Below, in pieces: positions 1 to 7,182 of a DNA stretch of 64,000 nt. Source of the DNA: Pelagibius marinus (GTDB lineage: Bacteria > Pseudomonadota > Alphaproteobacteria > Kiloniellales > Kiloniellaceae); assembly GCF_014925385.1 (NCBI RefSeq), contig NZ_JACSDK010000015.1:124001-188000 (forward strand), in the 5' to 3' direction. Position 1 is the first letter of the stretch. Each line of letters starts with the position of its first letter. The position numbers and the translations under genes were made by a program. Under the pieces are notes generated by a model. The model worked only from the letters and a program-made list of their open reading frames with translations, was not told the DNA's origin and ran no database searches.

Positions 1-90
1 GGCATCCCGCTGCACGAGGGCGCCCTGCGGTTTTATCGCGAAATCGGCCTCATTCGCCGCAGCGGCAGCGCGAGCCGCGCTCCGAGCTGA
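1..90 (+). CDS. TAXI-family TRAP transporter solute-binding protein, C-terminal end (partial)
   Basis: Only the last 29 codons before a TGA stop are in the window. The peptide contains PLHEGALRFYREIGLI, which matches the usual C-terminus of TAXI-type TRAP binding proteins. The complete TAXI protein encoded at 9877-10857 ends with the very similar PLHPGAVRYYKEKGWM. The family binds small carboxylates in the periplasm and passes them to a fused TRAP permease. The gene starts upstream of the window, so its permease partner cannot be seen. The frame is open from base 1. Assignment rests on this short motif and on the internal comparison. Confidence 0.72.
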   Translation, partial: GIPLHEGALRFYREIGLIRRSGSASRAPS

Positions 91-314
91 GGGCCGCAGC
101 GCCCCGGCAATTGGCGCAGAATTCACGCTTCTGCCGCGGCCCGCCAAACACCATTGAGTTACTGTGCTTTGGACTTGTTCAGGGCGAAGCCATGGGCTAG
201 CTTCGATGCACTTTGGTGCAACTGCGAAAGCACCTCTGGCTGCGCCAAAGGGGGAATCAACAATGCCCGTCAGCAGCGATGGCGGGTGCGAAGTGAACGG
301 GAGGACTTATTCGA
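91..314. other. Intergenic leader before the DctP-type gene
   Basis: There is no convincing gene in these 224 bases. The sequence separates the tail of one TRAP binding protein from the next TRAP operon, so it should hold the promoter of the 315-3520 operon. I cannot point to a clear -35/-10 pair. A GGAGG ribosome-binding site lies at 301-305, nine bases before the ATG at 315. Confidence 0.5.
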
Positions 315-1376
315 ATGCGCATCCGCAGAACGATGAAGCTCGCCGTCTCGGCGCTGGCGCTGGGGGCCGTCATGGCTCTCGGAACCGTCGGCGACGCCGC
401 GGCTCAGGACAAGCGTGTCCGCTGGAACATGGCGAGCGCCTACGGTAGCAAACTGACTCAGCTTGGCACCCTTGGCGTGCGGCTGTCCGATGAGTTGGAG
501 GCCGTCTCCGGCGGCTCGCTCCGCTTCAAGTTCTTTGAGCCCGGCGCCCTGGTGCCCGCCCTCGAAATGTTCGACGCCATCTCGGCCGGCTCCATCGACG
601 CCGGCTGGTCGACCCCCGGATACTGGACCGGCAAGAACGAGGCTTTCGCCCTCTTCGCCGCCGTTCCCTTTGGCCCCCGCGCCGGTGAGTACCTGGGCTG
701 GTACTACCACGGCGGCGGCAAGGAGCTCTTCGACGAGCTTTACGCCGAATACGGCATCAAGTCGGTGATGTGCGGCGTCATCGCGCCGGAGGCCTCCGGC
801 TGGTTCCGCAAGGAGATCAACAGCACCGACGACCTCAAGGGCCTGAAGATGCGTTTCTTCGGCCTGGGCGCCAAGGTCATGGAGAAGATGGGCGTTTCCA
901 CGCAGCTGCTGGCGGGCGGCGACATCTTCCCGGCGCTTGAGCGCGGCTCCATCGATGCCACCGAGTTCTCCATGCCTGCCATCGATCTGAACCTGGGCTT
1001 CTACCAGGTCGCCAAGCACTACTACTTCCCGGGCTGGCATCAGCAGTCGACCCTGTTCGACCTGATGATGAACAAGGAGAAGTACGACGCGCTTTCCGAC
1101 ACCCAGAAGGCGCAGATCGACGCCGTCTGCGGCGCCAACATCACCGCCGGTCTGGCCGAGGGTGAAGCCATCCAGGGTGCGGCCCTGGCCGAGCTGAAGG
1201 AAAAAGGCGTGACCATCCACCGCTGGCCGCCGGAAGTCCTGGACGAGCTGCGGGGCGCCTGGAACGAGGTCGCCGCCGAACTGGCTGCCTCCAACCCCAC
1301 CTTCAAGAAGGTCTGGGACTCGCTCACCGCTTATCGTGAGCAGTACAAGATCTGGGGCGACCTGGGTTATCTGTGA
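315..1376 (+). CDS. TRAP transporter substrate-binding protein, DctP/TakP type
   Basis: Periplasmic binding protein of a tripartite ATP-independent transporter, which captures an organic acid and delivers it to the QM membrane subunits encoded just downstream. It has 353 residues, normal for the family. The first ~30 residues form a Sec signal peptide ending in DAAAQ. The motifs FFEPGALVPALEMFDA, GWSTPGYW and LKMRFFGLG are typical of the subfamily that includes the alpha-keto-acid binder TakP; the Arg in LKMRF corresponds to the conserved carboxylate-binding arginine. The start at 315 is chosen because GGAGG lies at 301-305; an internal ATG at 333 lacks a ribosome-binding site. The substrate cannot be read from sequence; a keto acid or other monocarboxylate is the likely class. 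Confidence 0.93.
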   Translation: MRIRRTMKLAVSALALGAVMALGTVGDAAAQDKRVRWNMASAYGSKLTQLGTLGVRLSDELEAVSGGSLRFKFFEPGALVPALEMFDAISAGSIDAGWSTPGYWTGKNEAFALFAAVPFGPRAGEYLGWYYHGGGKELFDELYAEYGIKSVMCGVIAPEASGWFRKEINSTDDLKGLKMRFFGLGAKVMEKMGVSTQLLAGGDIFPALERGSIDATEFSMPAIDLNLGFYQVAKHYYFPGWHQQSTLFDLMMNKEKYDALSDTQKAQIDAVCGANITAGLAEGEAIQGAALAELKEKGVTIHRWPPEVLDELRGAWNEVAAELAASNPTFKKVWDSLTAYREQYKIWGDLGYL

Positions 1377-1438
1377 TCCGGACGCTTAAGCGTTCCGGAC
1401 CGGCTATAGGTCTTTGACCGACAGGTCCTGGATTGATT

Positions 1439-1480
1439 AGCGCCGGAGGCTCTTCCACGAGGCTCCGGCGCTTTTCTTTT
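1439..1480 (+). terminator. Hairpin with T-tract between dctP-type and dctQ-type genes
   Basis: Arms AGCGCCGGAG (1439-1448) and CTCCGGCGCT (1463-1472) pair perfectly around a 14-base loop and are followed by TTTTCTTTT. The form is that of an intrinsic terminator. Placed after the binding-protein gene and before the permease genes, it probably lets the binding protein be made in excess over the permease, as in many TRAP and ABC operons. Confidence 0.8.
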
Positions 1481-1529
1481 CAGCCCATTTCTGCAAAAAG
1501 CTGAAGTCCGCAAGATTGGGAACAGTGGC

Positions 1530-2150
1530 ATGGAACTCCTGATACGCGTCAGCGACGTGCTGGACCGCGTCATCATCAAAGTCGGCAGGCTCGCCGCCTG
1601 GGCGGGGCTTTTCCTCATCCTGGTGACGATTTTCGACGTGGTGACACGGCGCTTCCTGGTGCTCGGGTCGACGAAGCTGCAGGAGGCCGAATGGCACCTG
1701 CACGTGATCCTCTTCGCTTTCTGCCTGGGTTACGCCTACCTGAAGGACGCCCACGTGCGCATCGACCTGCTGCGCGAGAACCTCAGCGAGCGCACCCAAT
1801 GGTGGATCGAGGTCGCCGGCTGCCTCTTGTTCCTGCTGCCCTACTGCGGGCTGGTCATCTGGTTCGGCATCGACTTCACCGAACGCTCCTACGCCACCCA
1901 GGAGATTTCGGCCTCGGCCACCGGCCTGACCCACCGCTGGCTCATCAAGATTGTGATCCCGATCGGGTTCGGCTTCCTGGCCTTGAGCGGCATCACCGTG
2001 CTGCTGCGCAAGCTGATCGAACTCTTCGGCCCCGAAGAGCTGCGCCAGAAAGTGCATGAGATCGAAGAAGCGGAAATCGAACACCTAGTCGACGTCGTCC
2101 CGCCCGAGCTGCGCAGGTACGACGACCAGCGCGACGGGGGGCAGAACTAA
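1530..2150 (+). CDS. TRAP transporter small permease subunit (DctQ type)
   Basis: Small membrane subunit of the TRAP system whose binding protein is at 315-1376. The 206 residues carry four hydrophobic helices; the first lies around residues 20-40 and the second around 60-75 after the family-typical LQEAEWHLHVILFAFCLGYA, which contains the conserved E-W-H. A polar C-terminal tail extends about 35 residues past the last helix. The stop overlaps the start of the large permease gene as TAATG, so the two are translationally coupled. A terminator hairpin separates it from the binding-protein gene, and both permease genes would depend on read-through or on a weak local promoter. Confidence 0.92.
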   Translation: MELLIRVSDVLDRVIIKVGRLAAWAGLFLILVTIFDVVTRRFLVLGSTKLQEAEWHLHVILFAFCLGYAYLKDAHVRIDLLRENLSERTQWWIEVAGCLLFLLPYCGLVIWFGIDFTERSYATQEISASATGLTHRWLIKIVIPIGFGFLALSGITVLLRKLIELFGPEELRQKVHEIEEAEIEHLVDVVPPELRRYDDQRDGGQN

Positions 2151-3520
2151 TGGACTTCTATATCGAAGATTTTCTTCCGCTCTTCATGTTCGCGGCGCTG
2201 GGCATTCTGCTGTTCAGCGGCTACCCGGTGGCTTTCATCCTGGGCGGCATCGGCCTGGCCTTCGGCTTCATCGGCATGTTCTTCGACGTCTTCAGCTTCA
2301 TCCAGTTCTTCAACATCGTGCCGCGCATCTGGGGCGGCATTGCCGAGAACCTGGTGCTGACCGCGATTCCCATGTTCATCTTCATGGGCACCATGCTGGA
2401 ACGCTCAGGCGTGGCCAGCGACCTGCTGCACTGCCTGCAGGTGCTGCTGCGCCGCGTGCCCGGCGGCCTGGCGCTCTCGGTGACCCTGATGGGCACCATC
2501 ATGGCCGCGACCACCGGCATCATCGGCGCTTCGGTGGTGATGATGACCCTGCTGGCCCTGCCGGTGATGCTGAAGCGGGACTACAACGTTCCCCTGGCGA
2601 CGGGCACCATCGCCGCTTCCGGCACCCTGGGCATCCTGATCCCGCCCTCGATCATGCTGGTGATCATGGCTGACCTGCTGGCCCGTTCGGTCGGCAACCT
2701 CTTCGTCGCGGCGATCATTCCCGGTTTCATGCTCGCCGTCTTTTACATGCTCTACATTCTGGTGCTCTGCGGCTTCAAGCCGAAGCTGGCGCCGCCCTTG
2801 CCCAAGGAAGAAGGACCCGATAGCGCCGGCGGCATTCTGCTGCTGGTGGTGCGCTCCTTCATCCCGCCGCTGTTCCTGGTGTTCCTGGTACTCGGCTCGA
2901 TCCTCTTCGGCTGGGCGACGCCCACCGAGGCCGCCGGCGTCGGCGGCGCCGGCGCCATCCTTCTGGCGGCGGTCAACAGGCGCCTGAACTTCTCCGTGCT
3001 GAAAGACGTGCTCGAGCGCTCGGCGCTGACCGGCGGCATGCTGTTCGGCATCTTCCTCGGCGCGACCTGCTTCTCCTACGTCTTCCGGGCGCTGGGCGGC
3101 GACGACATTGTCATCGACCTGGTGGAAAGCCTCGGCCTCGGCTCCTGGGGGCTGCTGCTGATGCTCATGGCCATCGTGTTCTTCCTTGGCTTCTTCTTCG
3201 ACTGGATCGAGATCACGCTGATCGTGCTGCCGGTGTTCTCGCCGATCATCGGGGCGCTCGATTTCGGAAACCACGTCGAGTCCTTGGAGATCACCTACTG
3301 GTTCGCCATTCTGCTGGCGGTGAACCTGCAGACCTCCTTCCTGACGCCGCCCTTCGGCTTCGCCTTGTTCTATATGAAGGGCGTGGCGCCGCCAGAGGTG
3401 AAGATTCAGCAGATCTACAAGGGGATCATTCCCTTCGTACTCCTGCAGCTCGCCGGGTTGGGCCTGATCATGGCCTTCCCCGACATCGCCCTCTGGCTGC
3501 CCAGGGTCCTGCTGAACTAG
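2150..3520 (+). CDS. TRAP transporter large permease subunit (DctM type)
   Basis: Large, transport-competent membrane subunit that uses the sodium gradient to move the substrate. Its 456 residues are almost entirely hydrophobic helices, with the DctM hallmarks GYPVAFILGGIGL near the N-terminus, IPMFIFMGTMLERSG, and ASGTLGILIPPSIMLV in the middle. The C-terminal half repeats the scaffold and contains LNLQTSFLTPPFGFALFY-type sequence that ends the substrate tunnel. The TAATG overlap couples it to the small permease. It completes a P-Q-M operon with its own terminator downstream. Confidence 0.95.
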   Translation: MDFYIEDFLPLFMFAALGILLFSGYPVAFILGGIGLAFGFIGMFFDVFSFIQFFNIVPRIWGGIAENLVLTAIPMFIFMGTMLERSGVASDLLHCLQVLLRRVPGGLALSVTLMGTIMAATTGIIGASVVMMTLLALPVMLKRDYNVPLATGTIAASGTLGILIPPSIMLVIMADLLARSVGNLFVAAIIPGFMLAVFYMLYILVLCGFKPKLAPPLPKEEGPDSAGGILLLVVRSFIPPLFLVFLVLGSILFGWATPTEAAGVGGAGAILLAAVNRRLNFSVLKDVLERSALTGGMLFGIFLGATCFSYVFRALGGDDIVIDLVESLGLGSWGLLLMLMAIVFFLGFFFDWIEITLIVLPVFSPIIGALDFGNHVESLEITYWFAILLAVNLQTSFLTPPFGFALFYMKGVAPPEVKIQQIYKGIIPFVLLQLAGLGLIMAFPDIALWLPRVLLN

Positions 3521-3540
3521 TAGGGACTTCCCTCGCAGGC

Positions 3541-3575
3541 AAAAAAACGGCGCCGGTCCCTCAAGACCGGCGCCG
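3541..3575 (-). terminator. Convergent intrinsic terminator
   Basis: Arms CGGCGCCGGTC (3548-3558) and GACCGGCGCCG (3565-3575) form an 11-bp stem with a six-base loop. A run of seven A on the left becomes a T-tract for the minus strand, so it best terminates the DUF2336 gene. The same stem can stop transcription arriving from the TRAP permease gene. Confidence 0.78.
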
Positions 3576-3612
3576 CTTCGCATTCCCCTGCGAAGTCGGT
3601 TGCCGCGCCGCC

Positions 3613-4737
3613 TCAGGCAGCGAGCTGGCGCAGCTTGTTCATCAGATAGTCGATGTCGTCCTGGGACATCTTGGAGGCCGGATCCTCGAACTGCGTCAGC
3701 AGCCGCTCGATGATGCGGGCCACGAAGCGCTCGCGGTCGTTGCGGCCGCCGTCGTAGTCCTCTTCCTCCAGAATCTGCACCGCGGCGCGCACCGCGCTGT
3801 AGAGACGCTCGGGCATCTTGGCCTTCTCGTAGATCGAGCTGAGGCCGAGGTCACCGCCGTCGTGGATCAGCTTCTGGGCGTTCTTCACCGGCACATTGGC
3901 GAGACGCGCCAGGGCGGTCTCGAAGAACGCCATGTCGCCGACGCAGAGCGCACGAATGATCAGCGAGGGGGTCAGGCGGCCGTTGACGTGGATCTGGTAG
4001 ACCAGCTCCTCCAGGTCGGCGCCGGAGGCGCCGCGGCTCAACAGGCTGACGGTGGCCCGCTCGCGGGTCTGCAGGATCAGGTTGGCGGCCGCGTCGGCCG
4101 GCAGGTCGTGCTTGCTGACCAGATAGTTCTCCAGCTTCTGGGCCATGGCCGAGACGAGCTGCTCGGAAATGGCCGGCGGCAGGACGGGCCGCCGCGAGAT
4201 CGACTCGGCGACCTCTTCGCTGGAGTTGTAGTCGGTCAGCACGCGCCCCAGGGCCTCTTCCGTCAGCTCGGCGCCTTCGTTGGCGACCAGACGGGCGACG
4301 GCGGTCTCGTTGCCGGTGTCGATGAGGGCATCGGCCACGGCCGTGGAAACGGTGGCGCGCTGGGCGATGGCGACCTGCTTGGCGGCGGCGTTTTCGCTGC
4401 GCACGATCTCGATCAAGTCGTCGTCGGTCAGCACTTCGGAATACTTCAGCACCGGCAGGGACACGCTGTCGACGTCCTTGGCCAGCGCAAGGGCCAGGTC
4501 GTGCGGCAGGTCCGGGGTGCTCTTCAGGTTGGCGGCCAGCGCTTCGCGCACCAGCACCTCGGCGTCATGAGCCAGCTTGCGGAAGATCTCCTCCGCCAGG
4601 CGGCGCTCGGCCTCGGTCATGCGCGGGTATTTGCGATCGTACTGCGCCGCGATCTTCGAAGTCGTCTCAGCTCGGACGTCCGGCGACGGGTCCGCCATCA
4701 GGCGGGCGACGTCTTCCTGGGAAAGGCTTCCTGTCAT
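3613..4737 (-). CDS. DUF2336 domain-containing protein
   Basis: Predicted cytoplasmic, all-helical protein of 374 residues. The N-terminal SQEDVARLMADPSPDVRAETTSKIA and the repeated helical units that follow (LVREALAANLKSTPDLPHDL, LIEIVRSENAAAKQVAIAQR) match the alphaproteobacterial DUF2336 family, which resembles HEAT-like repeat proteins and has no established biochemical role. The ATG at 4737 is preferred; a TTG five codons upstream (4752) keeps the frame open but has a poorer context. It is monocistronic, with its own promoter region in 4738-4955 and the A/T-flanked terminator at 3541-3575. A scaffold or regulatory role is only a guess. Confidence 0.82.
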   Translation of the reverse strand: MTGSLSQEDVARLMADPSPDVRAETTSKIAAQYDRKYPRMTEAERRLAEEIFRKLAHDAEVLVREALAANLKSTPDLPHDLALALAKDVDSVSLPVLKYSEVLTDDDLIEIVRSENAAAKQVAIAQRATVSTAVADALIDTGNETAVARLVANEGAELTEEALGRVLTDYNSSEEVAESISRRPVLPPAISEQLVSAMAQKLENYLVSKHDLPADAAANLILQTRERATVSLLSRGASGADLEELVYQIHVNGRLTPSLIIRALCVGDMAFFETALARLANVPVKNAQKLIHDGGDLGLSSIYEKAKMPERLYSAVRAAVQILEEEDYDGGRNDRERFVARIIERLLTQFEDPASKMSQDDIDYLMNKLRQLAA

Positions 4738-4955
4738 GTCTCTCTCGGTCAAGCCTCAACGAATGTGGCACGCAGCAGGGAGCGGAATCCGCCCTACTTG
4801 GAAGTGCCCCAACAGGATGATTATCGGGGACCTGCGTTAATTCATGCTTAAAATTCGTAGGCTTGGGGACTGCCGGAAAAGCCCCGGCCAGCAAGGCGGG
4901 ACAGGGTAAAAGCGAGGTTAAGCGCGCCGGGGAGCGCCGCCGGGGGCCGGGCCGG

Positions 4956-5714
4956 CTACTGCCGCTCCAACAGGGCGCGGGCGACACCCTGGATCTGCTC
5001 GTCCAGGGAAATATCCAGGAAAGACGTCACTTCCAGATCGCGGTCTTCATAGACGTCGACGTCCGGCAGACGTTGCTGCCAGGCCTCGACCTTGCGGTCG
5101 CGGGCCTGCAGCAGATCGGCGATCTGCGGCTTGTAGAGCCGGATCATGGCCGAGACCCAGCGATTCACTGGCCAGGACGGCTGGGCGTGGTCGATCTTGA
5201 AGACGTCCAGCAGGCGGATCACGTCCTCGGCCTTGTACCAGACCTCGCCGGTCACCCAGCGGTTCACGGTGAAGAGGCGGAACGGCAGGCCCGCCGGGGT
5301 CATGGCAATGGCGACCAGGTGGCTGAGGGCGTCGTTGGGGTCCTCCGGCGCCTCGTAGCCGGGCACCCTGGCCGGCTTGATGCCGGCCGGCATGCCCTTG
5401 GGGCGCACGAAGGTGTGGAAGTGACCATGCTCGCCCTCGAAGCGCTGATCGGAGGCATGGGCGTGGTAGTAGTACTGCCCGTGGGTCTCGTGGTCGTAGA
5501 CGTCGCCCGGCGGGTAGTGGTCCCACTCGTAGAAGGTGCCGTTGTTCTTCAGCAGCTCGCCGACGATGTTGTCGCCGGTCTTGGAGAGCACGCGGTGGAC
5601 CTCCATGACCTCGGCCCCCGCCTCGGCCATGTCCTCCAAGGCCTCGGTCGGCAGGCTTTCCAGCGCGTAGTCGCCGTCCAGCGCGGCATCCCGGATTGTC
5701 GCTTCGCTTCGCAT
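4956..5714 (-). CDS. Uncharacterised protein, possibly DUF6969 family
   Basis: A soluble 252-residue protein without signal peptide or membrane helix. It is rich in His, Tyr and acidic residues in its first half (YEWDHYPPGDVYDHETHGQ, HGHFHTFVRPKGMP), a pattern that could bind a metal. The second half contains FRLFTVNRWVTGEVWY and WPVNRWVSAMIRLY, two related NRWV elements. I believe this is the family catalogued as DUF6969, but that name is from memory and not verified. It stands alone between the DUF2336 gene and the secreted FGE-like gene. No function can be assigned. Confidence 0.75.
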   Translation of the reverse strand: MRSEATIRDAALDGDYALESLPTEALEDMAEAGAEVMEVHRVLSKTGDNIVGELLKNNGTFYEWDHYPPGDVYDHETHGQYYYHAHASDQRFEGEHGHFHTFVRPKGMPAGIKPARVPGYEAPEDPNDALSHLVAIAMTPAGLPFRLFTVNRWVTGEVWYKAEDVIRLLDVFKIDHAQPSWPVNRWVSAMIRLYKPQIADLLQARDRKVEAWQQRLPDVDVYEDRDLEVTSFLDISLDEQIQGVARALLERQ

Positions 5715-5786
5715 AACGTCGCTAACCTAAGGAGACTTGCCGGTTCTTGCCAGCAAACTCTCTTTCACGTCACCGTGATTTTTCGC

Positions 5787-6674
5787 CTAGTCCATCACTA
5801 GCCGGAAACCGATGAGGATATGTTTAAGGCCGGCCGGCCGGCCGTGGCCCGCCGCCGGGCGGCAGACCCCGCAGCCGCGGTCGTCCCAGGAGCCGCCCTT
5901 GACCAGGAAGCGGTCCCCCTTTGCCGATGAGCCGGCCGGCGTGGCCGTCCACTCGAACACCTGGCCCGCCGCGTCCAGCAGGCCGTAGGGGCTGGACCCG
6001 GCCGGGAAGCTGCCCACCGGCAGGGTGTCGAAGGCTCCCCGCTCCTCGCCAGAGCCGTCGTGGCTGTTGAGCTTGCGAGGGTCCCAGGCGTCGCCCCAGG
6101 GGAAGCGGCGCCCCTCGGTCCCGCGCGCGGCCTTTTCCCACTCCAGGGCCGTCGGCAGGCGCCAGCGCCGCCCGGTCTCGGCGGAGAGCCAGGCGGCGAA
6201 GGCCTTGGCATCGCCGTGGGAGACCAGGACCACCGGGTGCGCCTCCCGCCCCTGCGGCGGCTGCCCGCCGCGCCAGGCGTGGCGTCGGGTGCGCTCGTAG
6301 GGATGGATCAGACCATAGCCTTGCCACTCCTCAGCGCTGACGTCGGGCGGGCGATGACCGGTGGCGGCGACGAAGGCGGCGTAGAGGCGGTTGGTGACCG
6401 GGGCGCGCATGATCGAGAAGGCCGGCAGCTCGACCTCGCGCCGCGCGCCCTCCGCCTCGTACCAGCGCTGCTTTCGGGTAACGCTGTGGCCGTAGGCGGC
6501 TTCATCCAGGCGATAAGCGGCCTCGCGCTCGGTCCTGTCGGAGCCGGCGACAAAGGGGCCCGCCGGCACCTCGACGACCTCAGGGACCAGTTCGGGCGCC
6601 AGCTCGGCGGCCGGGGCCGGCAGCGGAGTAGCGGCGGCGAGCAGGCAGAGCAGGCCCAGGACACGGCGGTTCAT
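5787..6674 (-). CDS. Secreted formylglycine-generating-enzyme-like (SUMF1) domain protein
   Basis: Exported protein of 295 residues whose mature part is an FGE-sulfatase/SUMF1 fold. The fold includes true formylglycine-generating enzymes but also many non-catalytic relatives. The chosen ATG at 6674 gives the signal peptide MNRRVLGLLCLLAAATPLPAPAAE; the frame stays open ten codons further but without a signal-like start. Family motifs are VPAGPFVAGSDRTE, PVTNRLYAAFVAATGH, RWRLPTALEWEKAARG, RRFPWGD and FLVKGGSWDDRG near the end. The RLPTEAEWEYAARG-type box and the GGSW box are well conserved. No sulfatase gene is nearby, so the target is unknown. The catalytic Cys pair of true FGE is not evident; the Cys residues seen are in the GCGVC stretch near the C-terminus. 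Confidence 0.88.
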   Translation of the reverse strand: MNRRVLGLLCLLAAATPLPAPAAELAPELVPEVVEVPAGPFVAGSDRTEREAAYRLDEAAYGHSVTRKQRWYEAEGARREVELPAFSIMRAPVTNRLYAAFVAATGHRPPDVSAEEWQGYGLIHPYERTRRHAWRGGQPPQGREAHPVVLVSHGDAKAFAAWLSAETGRRWRLPTALEWEKAARGTEGRRFPWGDAWDPRKLNSHDGSGEERGAFDTLPVGSFPAGSSPYGLLDAAGQVFEWTATPAGSSAKGDRFLVKGGSWDDRGCGVCRPAAGHGRPAGLKHILIGFRLVMD

Positions 6675-6738
6675 GACCGCGAGCCTAAGCCACGCTTCGC
6701 TCAAGGGCGCATCACGTTTCGGTGCTCAGGCGCAGGCC

Positions 6739-7167
6739 TCAGTTACGTACCACGGTAACCGAGCAGTCGGCATGGCGCACCACCCGGGAGGCGTTGGGGC
6801 CGAGGAGATAGTCCTGCAGCTCGGGCCGGTGCGAAGCCATGACGATCATGTCGATGCTGTGCTCCTTGGCGAAGCCCAGGATCTCTTCGTAGATCGTGCC
6901 GTGCGCCACGATGTGCTGCACCGGAATGCCCTCGGGCACCCGCTCCTTGACGAAGGCGTGCAGGCTTTGGTTCGCGGCCTCCACGGCCTTCTCCTGGTAG
7001 TCGACCGGAAAGAAGGAAGACACGAAACTTTCCCCGAAGTCCGGCACGATGGTCATGACGTGCAGGCGGCTGCCGAAGGCCTTGGCCAGCTCGATGGCGG
7101 TGCTGACGGCCTTCTCCTGGGTCTCGGGATTGCCGAGATCGACCGGCAAGAGGATATCCTTGAACAT
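6739..7167 (-). CDS. Universal stress protein, UspA family
   Basis: Single-domain Usp of 142 residues. It starts MFKDILLPVDLGNPE and ends with the ATP-binding signature MIVMASHRPELQDYLLGPNASRVVRHADCSVTVVR, in which the G-x-N-A-S-R-V-V-R loop contacts the phosphates. It lies 15 bases downstream of the fused TAXI-TRAP permease and in the same direction. This pairing is common: in other bacteria a UspA protein encoded with a TRAP transporter binds nucleotide and is thought to regulate transport. It is the last gene of the TAXI operon. Confidence 0.93.
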   Translation of the reverse strand: MFKDILLPVDLGNPETQEKAVSTAIELAKAFGSRLHVMTIVPDFGESFVSSFFPVDYQEKAVEAANQSLHAFVKERVPEGIPVQHIVAHGTIYEEILGFAKEHSIDMIVMASHRPELQDYLLGPNASRVVRHADCSVTVVRN

Positions 7168-7182
7168 AGCTGTGCTTCCCCC

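Noticed and set aside
2405-3583. A 392-codon minus-strand frame under the TRAP permease
   Set aside because: Shadow of the DctM-type gene; Gln/Glu/His-rich with no domain.
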